A stretch of DNA of 64,000 nucleotides from Lolium rigidum (GCF_022539505.1 NC_061510.1:100890292-100954291); one strand, 5' to 3'. Shown: positions 51,868 through 63,000, numbered from the stretch's first letter. A program made the numbers and translations. The notes: generated by a model from the sequence alone, not told the origin.

Positions 51868-54604
51868 TCAATTCTTGGATTTAGGTACCCGTTTTTCAAT
51901 GGGTCCTCTTTTGTTAGCAACAAGGGTCTTTGGGACCCAAATAGACCAAGCAACATAACGATCATATGGGCCAACATATTTTGCATAGACATCACCATAA
52001 TAATCTTTAAATAAAACATAGTGAGGGTTAGCCATTCCCGCATCATCATCATCATTAATGGTTTTGGCCTTAGGGGCTTCACCATTAGTGATAGCTTTCT
52101 TCTTTTCTTGTGCGGGCTTGGCCTTCTTCTTGTTTGCCTTCTTTGCATTGGCATTAAAACCAATGCCCCCCTTACCATTGTTTGATCTTTGCTTACTCAA
52201 GAGATCATCCAAAGACAACTTACTTTGGGGAGAGGAGGCCTTAGCAAGTTCATCCTTCAACCTAGCATTTTCCTCAACAAGGTTTGCATGATCACAAGAA
52301 GAGGTAGAGGAGCTAGGCACATCATATGAAGCAAGCCTAATTTGAAGTTGCTCATTATACTTGGAGAGGAGAGAGTATTCACTCTTCAAAGCTTTGTTAG
52401 CTTTGTCTAGTTCATTTAGATCCTTCACAAGTTTCTCATGATCAACACCAAATTTGGATTTTTCCTTTTTAAGCACTTTTACCTTAGCCCTAGCAAGATC
52501 TCTATCTTTAGTAAGCTTATTAATTTCATCTTGAGGCTCTTCAAGAATTTCTAGCCTCTCTTCAAGAGAAGCTATAGTTTCTTGTCCTTCCTCAAGGGCA
52601 TTTTTAAGAGCGTGTATTTCAAGAGAGTCCTCTCTCTCTATTTGACATTTTTTATCAAGGGTATCATCTAGTTGTGCTAGTCGAACCATGAGATTTGAAA
52701 CATGCTTTTTAGTGTCACCTTTCAAGTTAAGAATGAACTCATCAAAATCAAGCATTTCTTGTTTCACTTTTAAGCTAGCATGATCAATCCCTAGATCATT
52801 TGATATGTTAGGCATAGAGGGGTTAGGGGATGATACCTCGGAAGATTTAGCCATGAGGCAACTTTCTTCCTCCATGTGAATGTCTTCATTGGGGAATTCA
52901 ATTGGTGATGAAGAGTTGGTGGAGAGGGAAGCAAGAGCAACCAATCCATTTGAAGTTTCATCTTCTTCATCATCAACATCATCATCTCCGAAGGTATATT
53001 CTTATTGAGTTGATAACACAGTAGATGTGTCCAAGGAGGACCTTGCCATGAAGCAATGTGCATTCTTGATGTGAGGGTTCTCATTGGGGGATTCAAAGAG
53101 AGATGAAGAGGGAATATTGGTGGTGGCAATGGCGGCCACTTCCTTTGAGATTTCTTCTTCATCACTACCACTCTCAACTTCATCGGAAGAATACTCTTCC
53201 TTAGTCATTAGCACAATCCTTGAATGCCTCTTGTCCTTCTTACTATTATTGTAGAATTTCTTGTTGGGAGCCTTTGAATCTTTGCTCTTGTCCTTGGGAA
53301 TGAGCCTTCCACCGCGAGTTTCCCTATGCTCATAGGGGCATTGGGCGATGAAATGGTTCTTGTCACCACAATTGTAGCACGATCTTGTTTTTGGGCCCAA
53401 ACTCTTGAACCCACTTGAGTTGTTTCTCTTGATGTTGTCTTCCTTGGCCTTGGATGGATCCACCCAAAAGGTTTTTTCATGGAATGCCATGTGGTCATTG
53501 TAGTGGTATTCCACATCATTCGGATAGGACATACTCCAAGATGCCCTATATCATTCTTGAGTGTTCAACTCTTCCACGGTATTGACCGTCAAGGCAAGGT
53601 TTGTACCTCTAGACATTCCAATGGCACGATTGCGAGAATCATGGGAGTTTTGTTCGACCACCTTGAGAGCTTGCAACTCGTGCACAACTTGTTGAGAGGT
53701 TAGAGAGGGGTAGATTTCTCTTCCAAGGAGACTCTTGACATCAACAGGTTCAAAAGGCATCATGCAATCGATGTACTTGTCCTTAATCCACAAATCATCA
53801 ATATATATGTTGGGCACCCACATTCCGAAATGCATCAGCAACGGAGATGAGCCTTCTATACATCACTTGATGATCTTCATCCGGCAACCTCATGAATCCT
53901 TCCGCTTGATTCCGAAGAGCACTATACTTGTTCCTCTTCATGCTTTCACTTCCCATGAAGCTTATGGCCAAACCCTCCCATGCTTCCTTGGCGGTTGTGA
54001 AACTCTGAACAAGGGCCAAGTCTTTTGTCCCCACACTAGTTTGAATCATGTGCAAGGCAATCGAGTTGAGTTGGTTATCAACCTCTTCTCTTCTAGTCAA
54101 CCTTTCGGGGTTGTAAGCCTTGTAACCTTCCAAGATGATTCTCCAAAGTTCATTGGAGGCACTGCACACATAAGAGCGAAACTCAAATTGCCATGTACTA
54201 AAATCTTTATCATTAAATTTGGGTGCATCACCCCTAGTGTTTATATGAGGATGGGGAACCGGGATGTCGGGTGAGCGGAAAGGTGGGGCCACATTATTAT
54301 AGCTCACATCCGCACTAGATGCTCTAGGATAAGCATTGGGGGCTTTATTCTTGTCTAAATTATCATCATCCAAGAGTGGGCTAGAGGAGGGTGAGACCAA
54401 AGCATCTCCCTTTTCTAATGCACTCTTGTCCCTTTCCTCTATGACGGGGATGACGGAGGGAGCTGGAGGCAAACGGTCGGAAATCATTTTCATCATGCTT
54501 TCCATTTGAGCTTCCATGGCGGACCTCAAAGATGTTTCCATCGACTTGAGATCTTCCATGGAGACCGGCTTCGCAGCCCCTTCCGTACCCTCATTTTTCG
54601 GCAT
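51868..54604 (-). pseudogene. Copia D gag with zinc knuckle and coiled coil
   Basis: ATG at 54604 starts MPKNEGTEGA, 35 bases after the primer site. The capsid-like region includes WQFEFRSYVCSASNELWRII and AKEAWEGLAISFMGSESMKRNKY. A frameshift near 53810 and in-frame stops at 53551-53553 and 53002-53004 break the frame. The zinc knuckle CYNCGDKNHFIAQC is near 53385. A roughly 250-residue heptad-like coiled coil and a Lys-rich patch precede the end (VLFKDYYGDVYAKYVGP...). It matches copia C gag in architecture. Confidence 0.82.
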
Positions 54605-54638
54605 ACTCTTAGGCGGTTAAGCCCGAAATAAGAGCCGA

Positions 54639-54651
54639 GGCTCTGATACCA
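54639..54651 (-). promoter_or_regulatory. tRNA-iMet primer binding site of copia D
   Basis: TGGTATCAGAGCC on the minus strand, two bases after the LTR end. Confidence 0.9.
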
Positions 54652-55368
54652 ATTGAAAGGATCGTATGCCGCACCTAGAGAGGGGGTGACTAGGTGCTAA
54701 CCAATTTTTAGTTCTTTTTCAATTTAGGCTTGACACAAAGGTAAATTCTCTAGATATGCAACTATGTGAATTTACCTATATGACAAGGCCAACTACTAAG
54801 CAAGATATAGCTACGCAATATATAGGGAGATAATAGGATAGAGGTAACCTAGAGTGGAGCACGCGGAGACACGGAGTTGATTCCCGTAGTTCCCTTCCTT
54901 TGCAAGAAGGTACGTCTAAGTTCGGAGGAGTGTGGTCGCTACGAAAGCCAGACCAACGCCACGAAGGCTTCACTCAGGTCTCCTGTGAGCACCGCCATGA
55001 AGGCCTAGCCCACTTCCACTAAGGGATTTCCTCGAGGCAGAAACCGGGCCTTTACAAGGTTCTTGGGGCACACATCCACAGCCATATTGGAGGCTCCCAA
55101 ATCTGTGACAACAACAACAAGAACAATATCAACTACAAACAACTAGGGTTTCTCAAAAGAGGAACACTAGCAAAGGGGCCCTCAAGCATATGAGGGGGAA
55201 AAGCAAATCGCTTCGGTGAAGATGTAGATCGGGGTCTTCTCCTTCGAATATCCAAAGATCAAGAGCTTTGGTTGGGTGGAGGAGGAGATCTTGTGATTCT
55301 TGTGTTTCTTGAGGTGGCTCTAATGGTGATGAACTTGGCAATGAAATGAGCAGCTTGGGGAGGAGGAA

Positions 55369-55391
55369 GAAGGGGGTATTATACCCCCTTC
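55369..55391 (-). promoter_or_regulatory. TATA box inside a perfect 23-bp palindrome (copia D LTR)
   Basis: GAAGGGGGTAT-T-ATACCCCCTTC has perfect 11-base arms around a single T. On the minus strand the centre reads TATAATA. It lies just downstream of the CCGG cluster. Confidence 0.75.
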
Positions 55392-55420
55392 CAAAATCCA
55401 GCCGTTGGGGGAATTCTAGG

Positions 55421-55600
55421 GCCGGATAATCTGGTGTAAGTGAGGGCCAGATAATACGCCCCCCCCGCCCCGGAAAATCCGGCCTCTGGGAAATTCTGGG
55501 CAAAAGTCTGGCCCCTGTCCAGAAGGTTACTGCGCGACATCGTCGAAAGTCCTTAGCCAAATTTCAGGGGCCGGATATTTTGCAAATATCCGGCCCGGAA
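55421..55600 (-). repeat. CCGGATAATCCGG-type cluster in copia D LTR (U3)
   Basis: GGCCGGATAATCTGG, CCGGAAAATCCGGCC and a perfect hairpin GGCCGGATATTT-TGC-AAATATCCGGCC (55569-55595). The core matches the two internal clusters of the same element rather than copia A. Confidence 0.8.
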
Positions 55601-55799
55601 AATCCGGCCTGGTGAATATTTTCCTGCTTCCTTTTGTCTTGTTTTTCCACACTAAAACAACCACATATACATACATATATATTATCTGCACCATCTCATC
55701 AAACATTAGAGTATCACATATATTGACATCAAACATTCAAAACATAAACCGAGAGATGTTCTTTCACACTTCCACTTGCAGCAGGTTCGGTCTTCTTTG

Positions 55800-56781
55800 T
55801 GTTGGACACATTGGAGACCGGCTTGCTAGATGAAGTAGGAAACGTTGCGGGGCGCGAGGATGGCGCCCTAGGTGTGTAAAGCCCAACACCAGTAGCACGT
55901 CCCTTCATCTGCGCTCTTCAGCCAATTGTGATTCAGCTTCTCTTGAATGGTGTAGCAGCTCATTCATAGTAGTGTAACGGTGACGACGAACAATGCATTT
56001 GATATTATACTTCAAACCATGTAGAAAACGATGCATTGTCATCTCAAGTGATTCACGAACACAGCCACACGATGCATGAGCATCTCCATCTCCATGAAAT
56101 AAGCATCAACCGCCAAAGTACCTTGTCTCAAGAGGGTCAACTTATCATATATAGACCGCAAATAATTAGTGGGAACAAAACAAGCTTGCATGATTGCCTT
56201 CATCTGGTGCCATATAATAACAGGGAATTCTCCATCTTCTTGACGAGCACGTGTAACTCCATCCCACCAACGTAATGCATAGCCATCAAATTCTGAGGAA
56301 GCAAGCTTGACCTTCATGTCTTCAGTATAGTCATGTAGGCGCCACAACTTCTCAATTTTTAGCTCCCATGTGAGGTATTCTTCAACATCAGGACCTCCTT
56401 CAAATTTGGGGATTGAGAATTTTGGCTTACCCAAACCATCGTCTTGTGGTTGTGGAGGAACACGACGGGCTCCAATAGCGGCAAAACCACGACCACGGGC
56501 ACCATGTCCAACACCACGACCCATATCACGCTCATCAACAGCGGTTTTGTCATCCATGTTACCATGATTACTGTCCTCATCTGTTCTTGAATTGTATTGA
56601 CGGTCTCATTAGTAGTGTCAATCTTCTTGGTGACCTTCTGAGCGTCATCATTAAGTCCTTCGCCCTGTTCGCGGAATTCACGTCGCATCTCATTGCAAAG
56701 AGCTTCATACTCCCTCCAAGAAACAATATCAGCTCCATTCTTCTTTTTCTGGTCAACAATTTTAGCATCACTAGAAGACAT
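55800..56781 (-). pseudogene. Gypsy E gag, frameshifted and interrupted
   Basis: ATG at 56781 starts MSSSDAKIVDQKKK, with a helical N-terminus. A frame change near 56570 leads to a Gly/Arg stretch (GHGARGRGFAAIGARR) and the gypsy capsid: KFSIPKFEGGPDVEEYLTWE, ALRWWDGV, then YLRSIYDKLTLLRQGTLAVDAYF. Another frame change near 56040 continues with FLHGLKYNIKCIV and ELLHHSREAESQLA. The zinc knuckle is not reached because copia D begins at 55768. Standard plant gypsy Gag, non-functional here. Confidence 0.82.
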
Positions 56782-57723
56782 GGTTAGTAGGTCAGTGCAC
56801 TAAAACAAATATCTTTGGTGGTACTCTCACAACTCACTCAAAACTGATAAGAAAGGTAAATCTTAACGCTCCAAAGTGAATTAGTATTGCTTACCAACTT
56901 GGATTGACAAACTAGTGCACGGATGTAGCGAAGCGAATATCAAGGGTATAAGAACAATCACACGAGAAAGTAGGATATATGTGGGGCTGTAGGTGGGCAA
57001 CCTATTTGCACCAATAACAAGCTCTAGCGCTGACCGTAGAACAACCAATGATACTCACACAAGGCGATAAATGTGACAATGCAACTATATGGATGAAAAG
57101 GTTGCAATGCACTCGAGAGCTAGCAAAGCTCAACGAAACAGGCATAAGATATCTCAACTACAGTTGCAGAAAACTAAACTAGGCCTTCACTTGATCTTAC
57201 TATCACTTTCACTTTTTATTTCTTTTTCACTTTTGATTTTTCACACGCAGCACAAGATATCTCTTTCTGTTTCTTTTTAATTTTTTTTTGATTTTATGAC
57301 TCTACTCCTTTGTAACACGGCCAACGGATATTGCAAAGCACCAAAACCCTAATGAGCAGCCTGTCGAGTGGTAAAACTAGTCTCTTCGGGGGAAGAACAC
57401 ACGATGAACACAGCGGAGATAACACGATGAGGAGGTGGAGATAACTTATATGACGCCGGCGAAGTCTCTCGATTGATTCTTGTCACCAATGCAACATCTC
57501 TCAACTCTGCAAGATATTCGCAACTCCACGCACTTGCACACATAGCCGCCGACCACGAAGCGGTAAATTGCAACCGTCTAATTCCCAATGGAACAACATA
57601 TCACACAAACTTTCAGTAGCAAAACACCAGATCGATGCGAATTGGTGTATAGATTCGAGAGAGTTTCCAAGCAATCAACTATGAACTAGGGTTTATCTTA
57701 AACGTGGTCTAAAACTATTATGG
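56782..57723 (-). other. Gypsy E leader / LTR (U5 and R) region
   Basis: Non-coding in this element. It lies between the TATA region (57724-57761) and the gag ATG. A classical tRNA-Met primer site is not recognised, so the LTR/leader boundary is not fixed. Confidence 0.45.
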
Positions 57724-57761
57724 GGGCGTCCTGGGCACTTATATAAGGGTTCAGGACGCCC
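57724..57761 (-). promoter_or_regulatory. TATA box flanked by 10-bp inverted repeats (gypsy E LTR)
   Basis: GGGCGTCCTG (57724-57733) and CAGGACGCCC (57752-57761) are perfect inverted arms around CTTATATAAG. The GC-rich CCGG-containing region (57790-58010) lies directly upstream in the minus orientation. Confidence 0.7.
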
Positions 57762-57974
57762 AGAATTCAAAAAAACAACAATAATAACCGACCCAGATCG
57801 GGATCTGGTCGAGACTGACTCGGACACGGCCAGCCTGGGGGCTGGTCGACCGGGCCAGGAGCCGGACGAGCCAGTTTGGACCGGGCCAGGGATCGGGCTG
57901 GAACCGTACGGGGTCACTAGGGTTCCTGGACTGTTCCCGGTTGGCACCGGTGCAGGACCCGGCCGGCGCTGGGC

Positions 57975-58368
57975 TCATCCGGCGTAGGGGCCAGTTCGGC
58001 CGGGCGGGGCACCAGCCTGGACTTCTTTTCCCTCCTTCGCGCATGCCTCCCTCTCCTCCCTCGCGCGTCCATGGGATATCTTCATGTCCAGCTTCATGTC
58101 CAGCTCCTCCTCTTCTCCTCGTGCGATGCTTGCTCCATCTTCGTACCTGATCATACATAAGTAAAAGGACTTAGGCAGTATAAAGTTCTCATCGATCAAA
58201 GTACCATTTAGGAGTGAATTCACCTTCTCCTTAAGTAGCTTCGCACGAGCCCTTGTGATGGGTCCAATCCTGACTTGATTGGACTTGAGCTTCACAACAG
58301 CATTGTCTTCATCTTGTAATGACGGAGGTAGTGGTTTGGTAGGGATGTACTCATCAGCAAATGACCAA
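57975..58368 (-). pseudogene. Gypsy polyprotein C-terminal extension
   Basis: The minus frame reads PWSFADEYIPTKPLPPSL upstream of 58295 and continues KLKSNQVRIGPITRARAKLL...LPKSFYLCMIR, then Glu-rich and Arg-rich sequence to a stop at 57975. The ITRARAKLL segment is characteristic of the end of the pol reading frame in a common grass gypsy group. The upstream pol is missing, cut at about 58370 by the foldback structure. Confidence 0.7.
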
Positions 58369-58370
58369 GG

Positions 58371-58866
58371 CTACCCTCCCATCGATCTCTCATGTGGGAG
58401 GGTAGTTGTGATCATTTCCAGTCCACTAGTCCATGGTGAACTAGCGATGAGGAGGTAGTGCATGGTCCATGGTGGACAGCGCACCTGTCCTTCCATCCTT
58501 TTGGACTTCTTTCCTCTGGGCATTCATCTTTGACTTGTTGACCCTGTCTTGAGGCTTGGACCTTGCTGATCGCTATGCAAGGCTAAGTATGGCCTCCTGA
58601 TAGAGTTTATCCATTCATACAACAGTAATAATGTCCATTTTTGCCTTTTCCAAACATTAAGAATTATACACCACTTGATAAACTTTTTTCAAAACTTGAA
58701 TTTTGCAAAAAGAATCAACTTATTTGGATTAAAGTGAGTGGGATATGGGTCGATGAAAGTCAACCAGATATTGTCAGTCGCTGAAGTATGGCATCATGAG
58801 GGCCTGGTTCGAGTCGAAAGGCCCTCATGACGCCATGTACTAGTGGACTGCAAATGATCACAATTA
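58371..58866. repeat. Foldback structure with two nested hairpins
   Basis: Outer 34-bp arms at 58403-58436 and 58833-58866 are inverted with three mismatches (core CAGTCCACTAGT). The left arm is preceded by a perfect hairpin CTACCCTCCCA/TGGGAGGGTAG (58371-58381, 58395-58405). The right arm is preceded by a 15-bp-arm hairpin (58790-58804, 58820-58834; one mismatch; GCATCATGAGGGCC type). No ORF is present. It may be a foldback or MITE-like element. Target duplications were not found. Confidence 0.6.
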
Positions 58867-59239
58867 CCCTTAGCATGCCATCTTGGTCTGAGTAAATGCT
58901 TAGTTCATGTTTTTGCCCGGAACTGGCTATGTCTATGTCCACGAACACCACCCACATCCTTGGACGCGCCATTATGGGGATGCACCCCTCTCTCCTCTAG
59001 AGGCTGGAAAGAAACCTCATATATTCCCTCCCAGATCAAGCATTGGCTATGCTTTGGCATCATATATCTTCCTCTGAGGCAACATTGTAGAGCCTCTTGC
59101 CTGTGATAAGGTGGTAGACAGTTGGATGCTTGCCGACTTAGTTGGTGGACTGGCGGATGGTTTCAATGGACGTTGCAGGCATTGAGCATTTTGTTACGAG
59201 AGACGAGTAAGCTTGTCGGCATGGCTCACAAGCTTCGAT
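58867..59239. other. Unassigned sequence
   Basis: No gene, LTR or terminal repeat was recognised in this stretch. Confidence 0.4.
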
Positions 59240-59428
59240 TCTCGCCAAAATCGGAGTTTTCTAGTTGTCTTTGCGGTCATTGGCTTTGGTACCGCTGTGG
59301 TCTTGGGCTTGTTGTCGCCATTGCGTGGTTCGATGCTTTGGAGGCTAAAGGTGATTCGGAGTCGGGTTGTTGGCGCCATGGTGATGAAGATTATGGTTTG
59401 GTCGACATCATGCGGTCTCGATAGGTGC
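59240..59428 (+). repeat. Dispersed repeat, copy 2
   Basis: Reverse-complement partner of 46041-46229. A frame across it could encode GHWLWYRCGLGLVVAIAWFDALEAK, and the other copy keeps a similar frame (LSYRCGLGVVVAIAWFDALEAK). It may therefore derive from a coding or 3' region of an unrecognised element. Confidence 0.6.
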
Positions 59429-59654
59429 ATGTTTGGTTTGGGTCGCCTTTGCTGCTTTAGCTCGATAGAGCATAAGTTCTTGAGGCCCGACTTCTGAACC
59501 TGTTGTTCAGCTTTTCGCCTTGTTTTTCCTAATTAATCGGGTAAATCTTTCTAAAAATGAGGTGGTAACAATATTTTTGACAGGTGAAGGCGAAATTACG
59601 CAACTATGAAAAAAAGGAAGTTGTGAAAAGAGTAAGGGAACTAACAAGCCAATC

Positions 59655-59688
59655 GGCCCATTTGGCCCATGGGAGCGAACCTAGGGTT
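59655..59688 (+). promoter_or_regulatory. Site II (GGCCCAT) pair and telo-box of the PHD-finger gene
   Basis: GGCCCAT at 59655-59661 and 59664-59670 (site II/TCP-type motifs), followed by CTAGGGTT at 59681-59688 (telo-box on the reverse strand). This combination is common in constitutively expressed plant genes. It lies about 390 bp upstream of the ATG at 60077. No TATA box is obvious, as is usual for this promoter class. Confidence 0.5.
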
Positions 59689-59744
59689 CCATTCCTTCAC
59701 CATATTCCTTTCCCTTCCCTTCTAGTTGTCTGTGTTCTTTCTTG

Positions 59745-60010
59745 CCGCCGCCATCCCCTTCCTTGCCGTGATCTTCCTCCTTTCTCTCTTCCTCTATTCG
59801 ATCCCTCGCCCTTGTCCTCTCTCCCCTTCCTCCCCCTTCCTCTCGTGTGCCCCTCCTCTCCCTCCCTTCCAATCATGCCACCGCGATCCCCTTCCTTGCC
59901 GTGATATTCCTCCTTTCTCTCTTCATTGGTACCTCGATTTGAGCCCTCGTCCTCTCTCCCTTTTATCTCTCGGTACCTCGTGCGCCCCTCCTCTCCCTCC
60001 CTTCCTCCCC
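59745..60010 (+). repeat. 133-bp imperfect tandem duplication in CT-rich leader
   Basis: ATCCCCTTCCTTGCCGTGAT recurs at 59753 and 59886, followed in both units by TTCCTCCTTTCTCTCTTC and later CCCCTCCTCTCCCTCCCTTCC. The region is a pyrimidine-rich 5' leader. Confidence 0.75.
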
Positions 60011-60076
60011 TCCATCTCTGCTTTCTCTCCCTCCCTCCTCATCCTGACTTGCCGCCTTTGTCAAGCGATATCTCCC

Positions 60077-63000
60077 ATGGAGGCAGAAATGAATGTCGCA
60101 AAGGCGAGCCACAATGTAGAGGCAACACGGTCAGAGGGGGATTTGGAACTTCCAAAGAATGCAGTTGGCAATAAGGTGGTCCAGACATTGGTTTGTAAGT
60201 AGCTCTTTCCCATTATGAATTATAGCTTGAGGATAGTGTTGTGGTAAAAGCATATGGTTTCGTAAATAACTCTTTCATATTAATTATTATGAATTTAATA
60301 GTTTATAGCGTGAGCATGCACCCACTTAATTGTTTCCATTCAAGGTCTATACATACTTTGTCACGTCTTGCCATACAAGGTAATTTTGTTGAGTAATTTT
60401 TCAGCCTTGAGCCCATACATTTTTGCCTTAATGATTGACAAGGTCACAAAGGATATAGAAGGAGATATTAGTTGGTGTATTCTCTTTGGTGATGTTGACG
60501 TGCTAGTAGATGAAAGTAGGGTTGGGGTCACTAGGAAACATATTTTTAAAATCTAGGGGTTTAAACTTAGTAGAACCAAGATCGGGTATATGAAGTGCGA
60601 CTTTAGTAGTGTTGGGGATGAGGAGGGAGAGGATAGTCTAGAAGGACAAATATGTCCTAAGAGAACACCTTTCGATACTTGGAATCAATGTTTCAGACCA
60701 TGTTGGTATCGACGAGGATGTTAGCCACAAAGTCAAAGAAGGATGGAAGTGGTGGCAAGCATCTAACCTCCTTTGTGGCAAGAAGGTCCCTCAAAATCTA
60801 AAAGGTAACTAGACATGCGATGCTATATGGAGCATAATTTTGGCCAATAAAAGACAACACATCCAACAAAGAGTGTCGGAGATATGTGCATGCTAAGATG
60901 AATGTGTGGACAAACAAGAAAGAACCAAGATAATACATGACAGGGTAGGGGTGACAACGACGGAAGAGAAACTTGTCCAACATCGACTAAGGTTGTTTGG
61001 GCACAGCCAACCGCACCAATGAACTGTGGGATTCTAAAGAGTAACAAAAATATTAAGAGGAACAAGCGACGACCAAAGTTGACACGGGAGGATTTGGAAT
61101 AAAAGAGAACCAAAGGATTAGAATGTACCTATAGTCTCGCACTTGATAGGACTACATGAAAATCAACAATCCATGTGATGGACCTTAATTTACTTTTCAG
61201 GTACTTTATTTATTTATTTTTAATCTTTGGTTGCTACAATTTCTTTTTGGGTTTCATCTCTAGTCTACCCCAACTTGCTTGAGATAAAAAATCTTCATTT
61301 TGTAAACGATATTAACATGCCCAACTTTAAATTAATAAAGCCCTTGTATTGTTATAAACCAACACACGATATGGGAACAAACCCACATAAGTTCACAAAC
61401 GGTCAACAGCTGACAAGCTAAGCCAGATAGCAATTGAGTTGGACACATAGATATAAGCACACACACCAACCAAACAAACTGTCAAAGAAGCATGGGTCGT
61501 CGTTGTTATTTGTTCATTCTATGTAGCTTACAACTACAACTTTTCCGATGCCTATATAAATTAATGTACCATTGTTGTATTGTACTTCCTCCGTTCCTAG
61601 ATATAAGTCATATAGTTTTTTGAGAAAAAATCCAGAATATAAGGTGTATTGTGTTGCACCACTTGTCTCGATAATTATTTTAAGAGATTAGTTTATGTTT
61701 TCTTATCTTATGCAAATTCCTCTATTTTCTCACGTCAATTGTTCAGTGGTAATATCGCCGAAGACTAATGCAATTTTTTCTCAATGTGCGCTCTTTAATT
61801 TCCGTGCCAAAAACTATAAAGCTTATATTAAGGAATGGATGAAGTAAGAAATAACATATCGAAAGAACATTTATTATAACATTCATTTGAACATATGGAA
61901 GTATTACTTAACCCAACGTTCATTTTAGGATAGTAAAAATGAACATTGCACTAATTTTCTTCCATGTTCTTGGACTTCTCAAGCTTATTTTTTTGGATGC
62001 CCGGGGACATCTTGCCAATATCCTTGCCATCGTGAGTTGTTGGTCAAACAACTATTGCAATTGCCAACATTACTCTGACCATTGCCTGGCTTGTTGAGAA
62101 AAAAGGTAAAGTAGTAGCCAAAACGAGGGGGGAGGAAATGATCGCCAAGATCCCATTCATTGGTGCCTATCTTATTGGAGATGAGAGTTATATGTAGGCA
62201 AATGACTTTGCTTTGTTTTGCTGAGTTGATACAGTAAAGGATCTATTCATTAAAAAAACGGGTGAATGCGGTTTCTTTGAGAGAAAACAGATAGTGGATG
62301 GTGGAAATTAAGTGGAAAGTCCTAACAGTGAATCCTTTATTGTGTTTTCCTATTTCCTGTACCATGAATTCAAACGTACATTTTTTTGTTTTCCTACTGT
62401 TTGCACATAAACTCCAATCTTACTCTTGTCTTTTTATCGCTTTGTTCCAAACAGGCCCTAAGGATGTATTGCGTAATTTCACTGTCGAAGCAGCCCTTGA
62501 GGAGGATTATAGAGTGAGGATGGGTTTTGTGGTAAAAACATGTCCTTTTGCAAATAGCTCTTTCACATTGTGGAATTATGAATTTATTGGGTACATGCTA
62601 ATGTTATGATCTCTAGATAATTATGGTTCTTCCACCTAGGTCCAATATTTATGAACATGAACCTTTTGGTCCATGTAATACATTACGGGAGTCATCCCAG
62701 GTCTCTGAACTATCATACTGTTTGACTACACACATGCTGCTTCGACTGGTGTCAACTAGACAGTTTGTGACCCCAGTCCGATTGACACCTAACATAAGTG
62801 GACCATGATCATCTATGTATGTCTGCAATTATTGGGATAGTCTCGTGTTTGGTAATTTAAGTGGAGAAACATCAACATATAAACCACGCCTCTGATATAT
62901 AAACCCATATGATTCGAGGTACTTTTTTTTTGCACTTAAGGTACATCAACTTTTCGTCAAGGTATATTTTTGTAAAAGTTCAACGCTTAGGTTTGAGTTT

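Larger units (their letters stand above)
48217..55768 (-). mobile_element. Copia D: SIRE/Maximus-like copia, minus strand, 5' part
   Basis: Reading on the minus strand: 5' LTR (55768-54654), tRNA-Met primer site, gag (54604-51868), protease/integrase (51857-50076), spacer with two CCGG clusters, and ORF3 (49158-48217). Reverse transcriptase and RNase H are deleted between 50076 and the spacer. The 5' LTR begins inside gypsy E gag. The 3' limit is unresolved. Confidence 0.82.
54654..55768 (-). repeat. Copia D 5' LTR (about 1115 bp)
   Basis: On the minus strand it begins TGTGAAAGAACATCTCTCGG and ends GATCCTTTCA. U3 carries a CCGG-type cluster (55421-55600) and a palindromic TATA region (55369-55391), followed by a CT-rich leader. 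The start is set by comparison with the SIRE-type TGTGAAAG...CTTTCA ends. Confidence 0.75.
55769..58370 (-). mobile_element. Gypsy E fragment: pol C-terminus, LTR, gag
   Basis: In minus orientation the order is C-terminal extension of a gypsy polyprotein (58368-57975), LTR-like region with promoter (about 57960-56830), then gag (56781-55800). The gag is interrupted by copia D. Pol, LTR and gag in this order imply two internal regions sharing one LTR, or a rearranged array. Confidence 0.6.

Noticed and set aside
58806..58815. GGTTCGAGTC as a tRNA or SINE B-box
   Set aside because: No A-box at the right distance, no cloverleaf and no A-tail. It falls in the loop of a hairpin.
59681..60202. Long ORF through the CT-rich leader upstream of 60077
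   Set aside because: Composition is Pro/Leu/Ser from pyrimidine runs and tandem duplication. The ATG at 60077 begins unbiased coding sequence that splices in phase.
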